Source of the DNA: Lysobacterales bacterium | GTDB lineage: Bacteria; Pseudomonadota; Gammaproteobacteria; Xanthomonadales; SZUA-36 | Reading direction: 5' to 3' | Assembly (NCBI GenBank): GCA_029859505.1 | Contig: JAOUCZ010000011.1 | Coordinates: 1 to 38,379 of the forward strand | Length of the DNA: 38,379 nt | In this document: positions 28,041 through 36,436 of the stretch, piece after piece | Numbering within the stretch: position 1 is the stretch's first letter | Layout: each line of letters opens with the position of its first letter | The notes under the pieces: model-generated | Told to the model about the DNA's origin: nothing | Seen by the model: only the letters and a program-made list of their open reading frames with translations | The model's database searches: none | Translations under genes and position numbers: made by a program

Positions 28041-28973
28041 TTACGGGGATTCGGTAAATGGTATTGCCAGGGGGGTTAGTGTGAAGCCTTGCCGGCGCAG
28101 TAAATTGAGCAGTCCTTCTTCACCCGGCAGATGTAATGCGCCAACGGCCACGAAAACCGTTTTGTTTTCCAGTTGCTGCAGCAGGACCTGAGCCATGCGC
28201 CTGTTCCGTGCATGGATACCTGATTCAATAAAATAATTACTGGCGCTCTCATCTATTGATTCGAATTGCTCGTCAGAAAGCACTTGTAGAGCCACCAGGT
28301 TATTTTCCAGGTAGGCGTCGACCATCTGGTCATGTACTTCAACTACCCGGTCATATTCTGCAATCGCCTGATCCAGCAATGATAATTGCATTGCCATTGG
28401 CATTTCTTCTAAAAAAGATAACTGCTGCTCGAGTGTTTCCAGACCCACTACCTCAAGCCCACTCCCGGATGCCCTTAATGATAGGGAAAAGTCCATAAAA
28501 AACCCGGTTTCAGGTGGTGGTGTACTTAGCATTAACATGACAGCCCATGGCTTCATACGGCTAATAAATTCCGCGGGAACCTGGTTACCCGACAAGGCTG
28601 ACTGAAGGGCAGTAAAGCGTTCGTTACCTATGACTGATTCCAGGGTTTGTCCCGGCGGGTAATTCATGTACCCGGTTAGCCGCTCCAGGGTGGCCACGTT
28701 CGGAACCATTTCCATCGCAAACACTTGGTTTCCCTTGAGCTTGCTTAGAAATATCTCTGAAAAATCAAGTACGCGAGGGTCTTCGCTATGAATTGTCCCC
28801 AACAGGTAACCAGCCTGTTGACCATTTTTCTGAATAGACCAAAACAGTGCACGGTCTGACGCATTATCCTGGCTGGCTGGCACGGCAAATGGCCCCATCA
28901 ACATCAGCAAGCCGAGGAACAGAAGGAAAAATACTGATGATCGAGTCATTTTAAATGGCATTTTGAAACACAT
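28041..28973 (-). CDS. TraB/GumN-family exported protein
   Basis: About 310 aa with signal-peptide-like N-terminus (MTRSSVFFLLFLGLLMLMG, PASQ). The two family His motifs are present: GTIHSEDPRV near the start of the mature part and VGALHLPGEEGLL near the end, with VFAMEM between them. These GxxH motifs with conserved Glu suggest a metal-dependent protease-like (Tiki/TraB) fold; cellular role in bacteria is unknown. The start is uncertain among ATG 28973, 28961 and 28949; AAGGGA lies just before the first. Longer extensions cross into the divergent RNase T gene and are not credible. Convergent with the DoxX gene. Confidence 0.82.
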   Translation of the reverse strand: MCFKMPFKMTRSSVFFLLFLGLLMLMGPFAVPASQDNASDRALFWSIQKNGQQAGYLLGTIHSEDPRVLDFSEIFLSKLKGNQVFAMEMVPNVATLERLTGYMNYPPGQTLESVIGNERFTALQSALSGNQVPAEFISRMKPWAVMLMLSTPPPETGFFMDFSLSLRASGSGLEVVGLETLEQQLSFLEEMPMAMQLSLLDQAIAEYDRVVEVHDQMVDAYLENNLVALQVLSDEQFESIDESASNYFIESGIHARNRRMAQVLLQQLENKTVFVAVGALHLPGEEGLLNLLRRQGFTLTPLAIPFTESP

Positions 28974-29010
28974 TCCCTTATTCTCGCAGGCTTTATTGCC
29001 GGAATCCAAT

Positions 29011-29616
29011 ATGCCTCGAATTGCTGATCGTTTCAGGGGTTTCTTACCTGTTGTTGTGGACTTGGAAACGGGTGGCTTTAACCCGAAAACCGATGCCATA
29101 CTGGAAATCGCCGCCTGCATATTGTGTATGGACGACTTTGGCCGCATAAAAATCGCTGAAACCATTGCCGTGGAAATCGAACCCTTCAGAGGTTCCCGAA
29201 TCGAACCCAGTTCGCTGGAGTTCACCGGTATTGATCTGGATAACCCGGAACGAAACCCTGTCAGCGAAAAAGAGGCAATAACCAGTATATTTCTACCGGT
29301 CAGACAGGAGTTGCGAGCCACCGACTGCCAACGAGCCATCCTGGTAGGTCATAACCCCTCGTTTGATCTTTCATTTCTCAATGCTGCGATTGACCGGGTT
29401 AGCTACAAACGCAATCCGTTCCATCCATTCAGCTCCTTTGATACTGCAACACTTGGCGGACTGGCGTTTGGTCAGACCGTACTGGCACGTGCCGTTCAGG
29501 CAGCCAGCATCGACTGGGATGAATCATCAGCGCATTCGGCAGAATACGACACCGTTAAAACTGCCGAATTATTCTGCGCCATCGTCAACCGCTGGAAAAT
29601 TCTCACCGGATTATAA
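29011..29616 (+). CDS. rnt: Ribonuclease T
   Basis: DEDD-family 3'-5' exoribonuclease trimming tRNA-CCA ends and stable RNA 3' ends. 201 aa from ATG 29011. Exonuclease motifs: VVVDLETGGFN (first Asp and Glu), GHNPSFDLSFLNAA (second Asp), and HSAEYDTVKTAELF (His and final Asp). RFRGFLPVV at the start is typical of RNase T. An ATG at 28963 would add 16 residues overlapping the TraB-like gene and is less likely. No strong ribosome site. Confidence 0.94.
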   Translation: MPRIADRFRGFLPVVVDLETGGFNPKTDAILEIAACILCMDDFGRIKIAETIAVEIEPFRGSRIEPSSLEFTGIDLDNPERNPVSEKEAITSIFLPVRQELRATDCQRAILVGHNPSFDLSFLNAAIDRVSYKRNPFHPFSSFDTATLGGLAFGQTVLARAVQAASIDWDESSAHSAEYDTVKTAELFCAIVNRWKILTGL

Positions 29617-29644
29617 GGCAAAACAACTGTCAACCAGTGGCACA

Positions 29645-29775
29645 GTCATCCCGGAAATGCGTAGTATTATCCGAGACCTCCTGAAGCTCCCGGAATAGTA
29701 CGAAAACGGCTTCTACAAAGATCATGGAAAATGGATGGAGTTCCCGGGTTCCGCTATTCGCGGCCCCGGGATGAC
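29645..29775. repeat. 131-bp intergenic element with perfect 10-bp terminal inverted repeats (MITE/REP-like)
   Basis: GTCATCCCGG at 29645-29654 is mirrored by CCGGGATGAC at 29766-29775. The element fills most of the gap between convergent rnt and hyuB and has partly matching internal arms, CCGGAATAG and CTATTCGCGG. No open frame of interest is inside. The ends resemble dispersed CATCCCGG-type palindromes of proteobacteria. No direct target-site duplication was verified. Confidence 0.5.
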
Positions 29776-29810
29776 GTTGCTAATTGCAAACTCTTGACTT
29801 TTGTTCAGTT

Positions 29811-31376
29811 CTAATTTTTGAATTTGATACCATAACCACCGCCACCCGGTGTATTGATCGTTAACGTTTGTCCCTCAAGCGCATCAAAGCGAACCTTGCC
29901 CGGCAATTCCTGACCATTCAACTCATTACGGCCACATTTGGCCGAAAGCCCGCCTTCCAATCCCCATGGGGGGTATTTTCGCCGTTCTGTCAGCAGCGAG
30001 ACTTCAGCATCCTCCAGGAAACGGTACTGGCGCGTTACACCATTACCACCCCGGTGTTGCCCCTCACCCCCTGAGCCTCTTCTGACAGCGTACTTCTCAA
30101 TTCTCAAAGGGTAATTCAATTCCAACACTTCCACCGGTGTATTCAGCGTATTGGTCATATGACTGTGACGGGCTGAACGTCCATCGCAATCACCTGATGC
30201 ACCCATACCGCCAGCCAGTGTTTCATAATAATCCCACCCCTGGCTGCCGCGGCGGCCCATTGCGAGGTTATTCATCGTGCCCTGGCTGGCTGCGGCAAAC
30301 TGACCGGGCAAGGCCTGCGCCAGGGCGCCACATACAACATCAACAATTCTGCTACTTGTCTCTACATTACCGGCAGCAACAGCTGCACACGAGCGTGCAT
30401 TTACCAGGCATCCCGCTGGAGCCTTGATATTGACACCCTGTAAGGCACCGTGACAGGCCGGAGTATGCGATGGCATCAAACATCTGAAAACATAAAAAAC
30501 TGCTGCTGCGGTCACCGGCATGGGGCAATTCAGGTTTCCTTCGACCTGAGCTGCTGTACCGGCAAAATCTACCTCCACGCCCGAATCGTCAACATTGACT
30601 GTGACCCTGACAGGAATATCGTTATGACCGTGTCCATCATCATCGAGATAGTCCTGGAATTGGTACTGCCCGGCAGGTATGTCTGCAAGGCTTTGAGAAA
30701 CCAGTGACCGTGCCCAGGCCTGAAGGCTGCTTTGCTGTTGTTTAAACTCAACCGTGCCCAGCTCCCCGACCAATTCCTGCAACCGTCCCGCGCCAAGCAA
30801 ATTCGCTGCAATCTGTGCGTTGAAATCTCCCCTGGAAGTGTCCGGGCTGGTCAACGCCTGCAGAATGGATTGCAGAAAATCTTCATCCACTTTTGCATTT
30901 CTCATCAACAGGGTCGGTGGAATAAGAATACCTTCCTCCGCCAGTGTCCGGCTTACGGGCATGGAACCCGGCGCGTCCGAACCAATGTCAGCATGATGTG
31001 CCCGGTTAGCACAGAAACCCACTAACTCATCAGCGACAAAAACCGGGGCAACCAGGGTGATATCCGGCAGGTGAGTCCCACCTTTGTAAGGATCGTTCAG
31101 AATCAGCATGTCGCCCGCATGCCATTCGCGGCTTTCTACCAGGTCGACCATGGCGAAGGCCATACTGCCGAGATGCACGGGAATATGCGTGGCCTGGCCC
31201 AACAAGTGGCCTTCCCGATTGAAAAGCGCACAGGAATAATCCAGACGGTCACGTATATTGGGAGAAAAAGCGACCCTTCCGAGCATTGCACCCATCTCTT
31301 CACAAATGGCCGCAATTGCGCTGGAAAACAAACCCAGTTCAACACTATTGAATGGGCTGGTTTTCAGTGTGCTCAT
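29811..31376 (-). CDS. hyuB: Hydantoinase B / 5-oxoprolinase-type subunit (HyuB)
   Basis: 521-aa protein of the hydantoinase B family: IAAICEEMGAMLGRVAFSPNIRDRLDYSCALFN near the N-terminus, LILNDPYKGGTHLPDITLVAPVF, CANRAHHADIGSDAPGSMP, and GGMGASGDCDGRSARHSHMTN followed by EKYAVRRGSGGEGQHRGGNGVTR are all signature blocks. HyuB works with HyuA (ATP-dependent) to open hydantoin or 5-oxoproline rings. No hyuA is in the window; hyuB lies two bases behind purK. It may pair with a HyuA encoded elsewhere. Substrate unknown. Confidence 0.9.
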   Translation of the reverse strand: MSTLKTSPFNSVELGLFSSAIAAICEEMGAMLGRVAFSPNIRDRLDYSCALFNREGHLLGQATHIPVHLGSMAFAMVDLVESREWHAGDMLILNDPYKGGTHLPDITLVAPVFVADELVGFCANRAHHADIGSDAPGSMPVSRTLAEEGILIPPTLLMRNAKVDEDFLQSILQALTSPDTSRGDFNAQIAANLLGAGRLQELVGELGTVEFKQQQSSLQAWARSLVSQSLADIPAGQYQFQDYLDDDGHGHNDIPVRVTVNVDDSGVEVDFAGTAAQVEGNLNCPMPVTAAAVFYVFRCLMPSHTPACHGALQGVNIKAPAGCLVNARSCAAVAAGNVETSSRIVDVVCGALAQALPGQFAAASQGTMNNLAMGRRGSQGWDYYETLAGGMGASGDCDGRSARHSHMTNTLNTPVEVLELNYPLRIEKYAVRRGSGGEGQHRGGNGVTRQYRFLEDAEVSLLTERRKYPPWGLEGGLSAKCGRNELNGQELPGKVRFDALEGQTLTINTPGGGGYGIKFKN

Positions 31377-31378
31377 AC

Positions 31379-32524
31379 TCAGGGCTTACTCAGGATAGTC
31401 TCAAAATTAAGCTCTGCTGCCACGCCGAGTTCACTGGCAAATTGTGCGGCCCTGGCCTCTAGCCCGGTCTCACTTTCAGCAGTCACTGTCACATGACCTA
31501 TTTTGCGGCCTTCCCGTGGAGTCTTGTGATAATCATGCCAATGCATAGCCTGCGAAAGAAATTGATCAACAGATTGTTGCGTGGCAAATGCAGGCATTTC
31601 TCCCAGCAGGTTGAACATCACAGCGTATGAAGTGCTGTGGGTCTCACCCAGGGGTAAACCGCAAATGGCGCGTAAATGGTTTTCAAACTGTGATGTGCCA
31701 GCGCCATCGATACTCCAGTGACCTGAATTATGCACTCTTGGCGCGAACTCATTTGCCAACAGTTCGCCATCCATGAGAAACAGCTCAAGTGCCATCACAC
31801 CGGTGTAGTCGAGATGATCCAGTAAACTTTTAATCATCACTTCTGCACGTGCCTGTAGTTGCTGATCAAAAGCCGGAGCCATGCTGACCGCCAGTATTCC
31901 CTCACGGTGCAGGTTTCGGGTCAACGGCCAGTACACAGTCTCGCCATCCCGGCCACGGGCGGCAATGATCGAACATTCAGCCTGGAATGGTACGAACCCC
32001 TCGCATATGAGTTCAGAATCACCCAGTGACTGCCAGGCACGTTCCAGATCCTCCTGAAACCTCAAAACTGCCTGGCCCTTCCCGTCATATCCAAAGCGGC
32101 GGGTTTTCAGCACGCATGGCAATCCTATTTTCTCGACAGCAGCGATCAGATCAGGACGACTTGCCACCGGATAAAAAGGCGCTACCGGTATGCCAAGTTC
32201 CTGCATCATGGTTTTCTCACGCAACCTGTCCTGGCTTTGATACAGGGCGCGGGGTGGTGGATAAACCGGGCACAATGATTCAATCAGGCTGGCGGACACC
32301 TCCGGGACGTTCTCAAAATCGAAAGTCACAACATCGGAGCGTTGGCCCAGGTCCGTCAGTGCTGCTTCATCGTCCCAGCCTGCACAGATATGTTCACCGA
32401 ACTCTGCCGCACATGCATCAACAGCCGGATCCAGAAAAATGAATTTCAGACCCAACGGCAGACCTGCCTGTGCAAGCATACGAGCCAGTTGACCGGCACC
32501 AAGGATTCCTACTGTCTTAATCAT
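31379..32524 (-). CDS. purK: N5-carboxyaminoimidazole ribonucleotide synthase
   Basis: ATP-grasp enzyme of purine synthesis converting AIR, ATP and bicarbonate to N5-CAIR. The 381-aa product begins [18 protein letters not shown] (pre-ATP-grasp Gly loop), has [16 protein letters not shown] (ATP-binding Lys), [10 protein letters not shown], and [21 protein letters not shown] (metal-binding Glu/Asn). ATG overlaps the purE stop (ATGA). With purE it forms the usual two-gene unit. Confidence 0.96.
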   Translation of the reverse strand: MIKTVGILGAGQLARMLAQAGLPLGLKFIFLDPAVDACAAEFGEHICAGWDDEAALTDLGQRSDVVTFDFENVPEVSASLIESLCPVYPPPRALYQSQDRLREKTMMQELGIPVAPFYPVASRPDLIAAVEKIGLPCVLKTRRFGYDGKGQAVLRFQEDLERAWQSLGDSELICEGFVPFQAECSIIAARGRDGETVYWPLTRNLHREGILAVSMAPAFDQQLQARAEVMIKSLLDHLDYTGVMALELFLMDGELLANEFAPRVHNSGHWSIDGAGTSQFENHLRAICGLPLGETHSTSYAVMFNLLGEMPAFATQQSVDQFLSQAMHWHDYHKTPREGRKIGHVTVTAESETGLEARAAQFASELGVAAELNFETILSKP

Positions 32525-33015
32525 CCGGGACTCGGTTGGCTCAGAACCGCTTCTGTACGCGAGAGTCTGAACTCTTCCAGCGAGCGCCGAATTTGCGGGT
32601 ATTTATTGCCCAGGATCGCTGCCGCCAACAACGCGGCATTGGTCGCACCTGCATCACCTATCGCCAGCGTGCCAACAGGAATACCGGCAGGCATCTGCGC
32701 TATGGATAACAGCGAGTCCATGCCATTCAATGTCCTGGATTTTACCGGAACACCCAGTACTGGCAGAGAGGTCTTGGCTGCCACCATACCCGGCAGATGG
32801 GCTGCGCCACCGGCACCGGCGATAATGACTTCCAGACCGCGATCTATTGCGCTGCCGGCATACTCAAACATCAGGTCTGGTGTCCGGTGAGCCGACACCA
32901 CCTTGATTTCGTGAGGGACGGCCAACGCCGACAGGGTTTGGGCCGCATTTTTCATGGTTTCCCAATCAGACTGCGAACCCATTATCAGACCAACTAAAGC
33001 TTGTTCGTTTGCCAC
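32521..33015 (-). CDS. purE: N5-carboxyaminoimidazole ribonucleotide mutase
   Basis: Class I PurE converting N5-CAIR to CAIR. 164 aa with [30 protein letters not shown] (catalytic His region), [17 protein letters not shown] and [37 protein letters not shown], the standard mutase blocks. Start codon is GTG at 33015 with CCGGAG seven bases upstream. First gene of purE-purK-hyuB, divergent from the Trm112-like gene. Confidence 0.97.
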   Translation of the reverse strand: MANEQALVGLIMGSQSDWETMKNAAQTLSALAVPHEIKVVSAHRTPDLMFEYAGSAIDRGLEVIIAGAGGAAHLPGMVAAKTSLPVLGVPVKSRTLNGMDSLLSIAQMPAGIPVGTLAIGDAGATNAALLAAAILGNKYPQIRRSLEEFRLSRTEAVLSQPSPG

Positions 33016-33135
33016 ATTGACACTCCGGCAGGAAAGCGCCTAATTGTACCAGTGTGCCGCTTATGCAAACAGGGCCATTCATCAAGTGCTGCAGGCCTGA
33101 TACAATACAGCTCTGCCAACCAACCGGATCTAAAA

Positions 33136-33405
33136 ATGCCTGTTAATGGAAAATTACTTGAGATTCTCTGCTGTCCTGTCAGCAAAACTCCACTGACCGT
33201 GCTTGGACAGCAAAAATTGGATTATTTGAATGGTGCCATAAAAAATGGTGATGCCTTATTTGTTGATGGTGAAAAAGTCACGGAGCCACTACAGGAAGCT
33301 CTTATCACCGAAGATGGCAAAGTCATTTATCCCGTGCAGGACGATATTCCTGTCCTGTTAGAGGAAAAAGGTATAGGTACCACTCAATTTCAAAATTTCC
33401 AGTAG
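33136..33405 (+). CDS. Trm112/YcaR-family small protein
   Basis: 89-aa protein starting MPVNGKLLEILCCPVSKTPL, with the family's CP-x-(T/S)K-x-PL motif, a middle part longer than in E. coli YcaR, and YPVQDDIPVLLEEKGI at the end, the conserved UPF0434/Trm112 tail. Only the first Cys pair is present; no second zinc Cys pair is seen. Trm112-like proteins activate methyltransferases in eukaryotes; in bacteria the role is unclear. ATG 33136 was chosen because the upstream in-frame sequence does not match the family. GGATC precedes it. Confidence 0.85.
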   Translation: MPVNGKLLEILCCPVSKTPLTVLGQQKLDYLNGAIKNGDALFVDGEKVTEPLQEALITEDGKVIYPVQDDIPVLLEEKGIGTTQFQNFQ

Positions 33406-33502
33406 CCTTCCGGGCGGGTCAAATCGTAGCCAACAAACTGTTGGTTGTGGATTAATATCTCCTTACAGATCAACTCCTACACAATTCTGTCAGCAGGGTT
33501 CA

Positions 33503-33635
33503 GTATCCACAGGTATAGATTCCAGCCTGATCAAAAAGACATTGCCCTTGATTGCAAGCCTGGCAATGGGAGCCATGAGCAAGAGCAGTAACGCCGGACA
33601 GTCACTTGATAGCAGCTCTACCAGCGACCTGCTTG
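33503..33635 (+). pseudogene. Probable remnant of a DUF937 (YidB-like) gene
   Basis: In the frame with codons at 33503, the translation reads through TGIDSSLIKKTLPLIASLAMGAMSKSSNAGQ (positions about 33509-33601). This looks like the conserved C-terminal DUF937 pattern, in which a (D/N)PxLxKKxLPxLAxLxMGxLSK stretch precedes a Gly/Ser-rich linker. There is no start codon or ribosome site that would give an intact protein, and the frame runs into the convergent flavoprotein gene. A decayed gene fragment is the simplest reading; chance similarity is possible. Confidence 0.4.
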
Positions 33636-35036
33636 TCAGCCCAGCAACTTACCCGGGTTCAATATGTTGGCAGGGTCAAAAACTGCCTTAATACCCCGCA
33701 TCCTTTCAATATCCTGCTCAGAGCGGCTATAGGAAAGATAGGCTTGTTTCAAAAGACCTATACCGTGTTCCGCTGAAATACTGCCGTTATGTTCACGGGT
33801 CAGTTCAAAGACATCGGGATTAACCCGCCCGCAAACACTCTCAAATTCCTCCACCGGCATATCCGCTGGTTTCAGGATATTCATGTGCAGGTTACCGTCA
33901 CCAAAATGTCCATACCACAACACTTCAAAGTCTGGATAACGTGATTGGGCAAGCTCATCCAGATCACGCAAATAGCCAGGGATTTCTGAAATTCGCACGG
34001 ACAGATCATTTTTATATGGCGTATATTTCGTGATGGCTTCGGATATGCCCTCCCGGTAACGCCACAAATCTGCAGCCTGGGCTTCACTCTGACTGATCAC
34101 ACCATCAAGGACTGAACCATCCTCAAGACAGAATTCAAATCGCTGTAAAGCCAGATCTTCGGTGTCGGTGTCAGGACAATCAAATTCAAGCAAAGCATAA
34201 TACGGTGTTTCAGTATCCATGGGTGCAGGCAGATCATGTCCCGATCTCACATATGACATGGCTGCGCCGGACAGAAACTCAAAGGCTGTCAAGTTCATAG
34301 CATCATTGAACTGTCTGAAAACCGTCATCATTCCATCAAGACTGCTGACAGCCAGCAGCATTACGCGTGATGGTTGGGGCGGGTCGGTCAATCGTAATGT
34401 AGCCTCAACTATCAACCCCAGTGTGCCTTCACTGCCGATGAACAGGTGTCTCAGATCATAGCCGCTGGCATTCTTGACTAAACCGCTATTGCACTCTATC
34501 AGTTCGCCGCGGCCATCAATGACCTTGAGCCCGACCACCTGATCGCGTGTTAAGCCATATCGCAATACACGGATACCACCGGCATTGGTGGCGATATTGC
34601 CACCGATCTGGGATGAGCCCTCCGAAGCAAAACTGACCGGATAATACAGGTTCTGCTGATTTGCATAATCCTGTATCGCCTGGGTTACCACACCTGGCTC
34701 AACCGTCAGTGTCCTGTCCACAGGATTGAAGCCGATGATTCGTCGCATCCGGTCAAACGACACCACCACCTCACCAGCGTCTGCAATAGCACCGCCGCTC
34801 AACCCCGTGCGTCCACCGGAAGGAACCAGTGGAATCTGATGCGCCCTGGCCAAGACTACAAGTTTGGCCACTTCATCGCTGTTATGGGGAAAAACGACCG
34901 CAGTGGCATCCGGGGTTCGAAACCGCGTCCAGTCGCAACCATGGCTTTCTAAAACCGCGGGTTCTGTACTAATTTCCAGTTCCGGGCAGTGAATTTTCAG
35001 GGGCTTCAAACGATTGTCTTTCTGTTCAGTATACAT
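33636..35036 (-). CDS. FAD-linked oxidase, D-2-hydroxyglutarate dehydrogenase type
   Basis: 466-aa flavoprotein of the GlcD/D-lactate dehydrogenase family: PCMH FAD domain with PSGGRTGLSGG and SFASEGSSQIGGNIATNAGG, GYDLRHLFIGSEGTLGLI, and the C-terminal domain with WYGHFGDGNLHMNI and HNGSISAEHGIGLLK. Its divergent position next to serA matches the Pseudomonas D2HGDH-SerA pair, in which this enzyme reoxidises the D-2-hydroxyglutarate that SerA makes from 2-oxoglutarate, pulling serine synthesis forward. Substrate assignment therefore rests on family and neighbour. Start ATG 35036 (GGAAAT upstream) was preferred over an upstream start at 35123, which would overlap serA. Confidence 0.88.
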   Translation of the reverse strand: MYTEQKDNRLKPLKIHCPELEISTEPAVLESHGCDWTRFRTPDATAVVFPHNSDEVAKLVVLARAHQIPLVPSGGRTGLSGGAIADAGEVVVSFDRMRRIIGFNPVDRTLTVEPGVVTQAIQDYANQQNLYYPVSFASEGSSQIGGNIATNAGGIRVLRYGLTRDQVVGLKVIDGRGELIECNSGLVKNASGYDLRHLFIGSEGTLGLIVEATLRLTDPPQPSRVMLLAVSSLDGMMTVFRQFNDAMNLTAFEFLSGAAMSYVRSGHDLPAPMDTETPYYALLEFDCPDTDTEDLALQRFEFCLEDGSVLDGVISQSEAQAADLWRYREGISEAITKYTPYKNDLSVRISEIPGYLRDLDELAQSRYPDFEVLWYGHFGDGNLHMNILKPADMPVEEFESVCGRVNPDVFELTREHNGSISAEHGIGLLKQAYLSYSRSEQDIERMRGIKAVFDPANILNPGKLLG

Positions 35037-35115
35037 TCGATATTTCCGGTTGATATCAGGGTAGGCTAACGCGACAATGAAGCTTAATTCATATGCCGGA
35101 AACAAAACCAGACCG

Positions 35116-36357
35116 ATGAGCAATTCTGAACGAAATTACTCGCTCGACAAAGCCAAAATTAAATTTCTTTTGCTGGAGGGACTTCATCCCCGAGCCCGTG
35201 AAATCATCGAAAATGAAGGTTATACAAATATTGTGGAGAAACCCGGCGCCTTGACGCCGGAAGAACTGAAGCAGGCTTTAAAAGGTGTACATTTCGTTGG
35301 AATACGCTCGCGCACTCAATTAGACACCGCCGCCATTAATGCGGCTGACCGTCTGACTGCAATCGGTTGTTTCTGCATAGGCACCAACCAGGTTGAACTG
35401 CAGTACGCCGGCCAAGCCGGAATACCCGTTTTCAACGCACCTTTTGCAAACACCCGCAGTGTCGCCGAGTTGTCACTGGCAGAAATCATTATGTTAATGC
35501 GTGGAATACCACAGAAAAATGCCGCCGCGCACCGTGGTGAGTGGCTTAAATCCGCTACCGGTTCAACCGAAATTCGCGGTAAAACACTTGGCATTGTCGG
35601 ATATGGCCATATCGGTTCCCAACTTGGCATCATTGCTGAAAGCATGGGTATGCGTGTAATTTTTCAGGATATTGAAAACAAACTGCCATTGGGTAATGCA
35701 GAAGCGCGGTCCAGTCTTGAAGCCCTGTTGAAAGAAGCCGACGTGGTGTCGTTGCACGTACCGGACACAGCGGAAACCCGCAACCTCATGTCTGCCAGCC
35801 TGATCAACTCGATGCGCAAGGGAAGTTATCTGATCAACGCTGCACGCGGCACTATTGTTGATATTGATGCATTGAGCAAGGCCTTGCAATCCGGCCATAT
35901 TGCCGGTGCTGCAATAGACGTATTCCCACGTGAGCCCAAATCAAATGACGATCGTTTCGAGTCGCCGCTGGTTGGACTGGATAATGTTCTACTGACACCG
36001 CATATCGGTGGCAGCACCCTGGAAGCCCAGGAAAATATTGCCATTGAGGTTGCCAGCAAGCTGGTGCGTTACAGCGACAACGGTACCACCCGTTCGGCGG
36101 TCAACTTTCCGCAGGTGTCACTGCCTGACCATGGACTGACGCGCCGCATCATGCATATTCACCATAATGAACCTGGTGTACTAAACAGCATTAACCAGAT
36201 ATTTTTTGGAAACGAGGTCAATATTGCCGCGCAATATCTACAGACCGAAGGCGATATCGGTTACGTCGTGATGGATGTCGAGTCCGATAATATAAGTGCC
36301 CTGATGAAAGACCTGGCTGAAATCCCGGCCACTATCCGCACCCGTATTTTGCACTGA
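35116..36357 (+). CDS. serA: D-3-phosphoglycerate dehydrogenase
   Basis: First step of serine synthesis, NAD-dependent. 413 aa from ATG 35116, giving the normal family start KIKFLLLEGLHPRA. Rossmann motif GIVGYGHIGSQLG, catalytic Arg in LINAARGTIVD, Glu in DVFPREPKS and His in LTPHIGGST, then a C-terminal ACT domain (MHIHHNEPGVLNSINQIF) for feedback by L-serine, as in E. coli SerA. An ATG at 35077 would add 13 residues that do not fit. Divergent from the D2HGDH-type gene with an 80-bp shared regulatory gap. Confidence 0.96.
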   Translation: MSNSERNYSLDKAKIKFLLLEGLHPRAREIIENEGYTNIVEKPGALTPEELKQALKGVHFVGIRSRTQLDTAAINAADRLTAIGCFCIGTNQVELQYAGQAGIPVFNAPFANTRSVAELSLAEIIMLMRGIPQKNAAAHRGEWLKSATGSTEIRGKTLGIVGYGHIGSQLGIIAESMGMRVIFQDIENKLPLGNAEARSSLEALLKEADVVSLHVPDTAETRNLMSASLINSMRKGSYLINAARGTIVDIDALSKALQSGHIAGAAIDVFPREPKSNDDRFESPLVGLDNVLLTPHIGGSTLEAQENIAIEVASKLVRYSDNGTTRSAVNFPQVSLPDHGLTRRIMHIHHNEPGVLNSINQIFFGNEVNIAAQYLQTEGDIGYVVMDVESDNISALMKDLAEIPATIRTRILH

Positions 36358-36436
36358 TTTACCAATTGTCCGCAGATTCGGGTATCCTGATTATGTGTTG
36401 TAACATGTTTCATGACTCATAAGAGGTCTGTAATAA

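Noticed and set aside
28974-29339. Long N-terminal extension of the TraB/GumN gene
   Set aside because: It is antisense to the conserved RNase T catalytic motifs and lacks family similarity; the signal peptide marks the real start.
33430-33444. CCAACA-aac-TGTTGG hairpin after the Trm112-like gene as a terminator
   Set aside because: Short stem and no T-run follows, so it cannot be supported as intrinsic termination.
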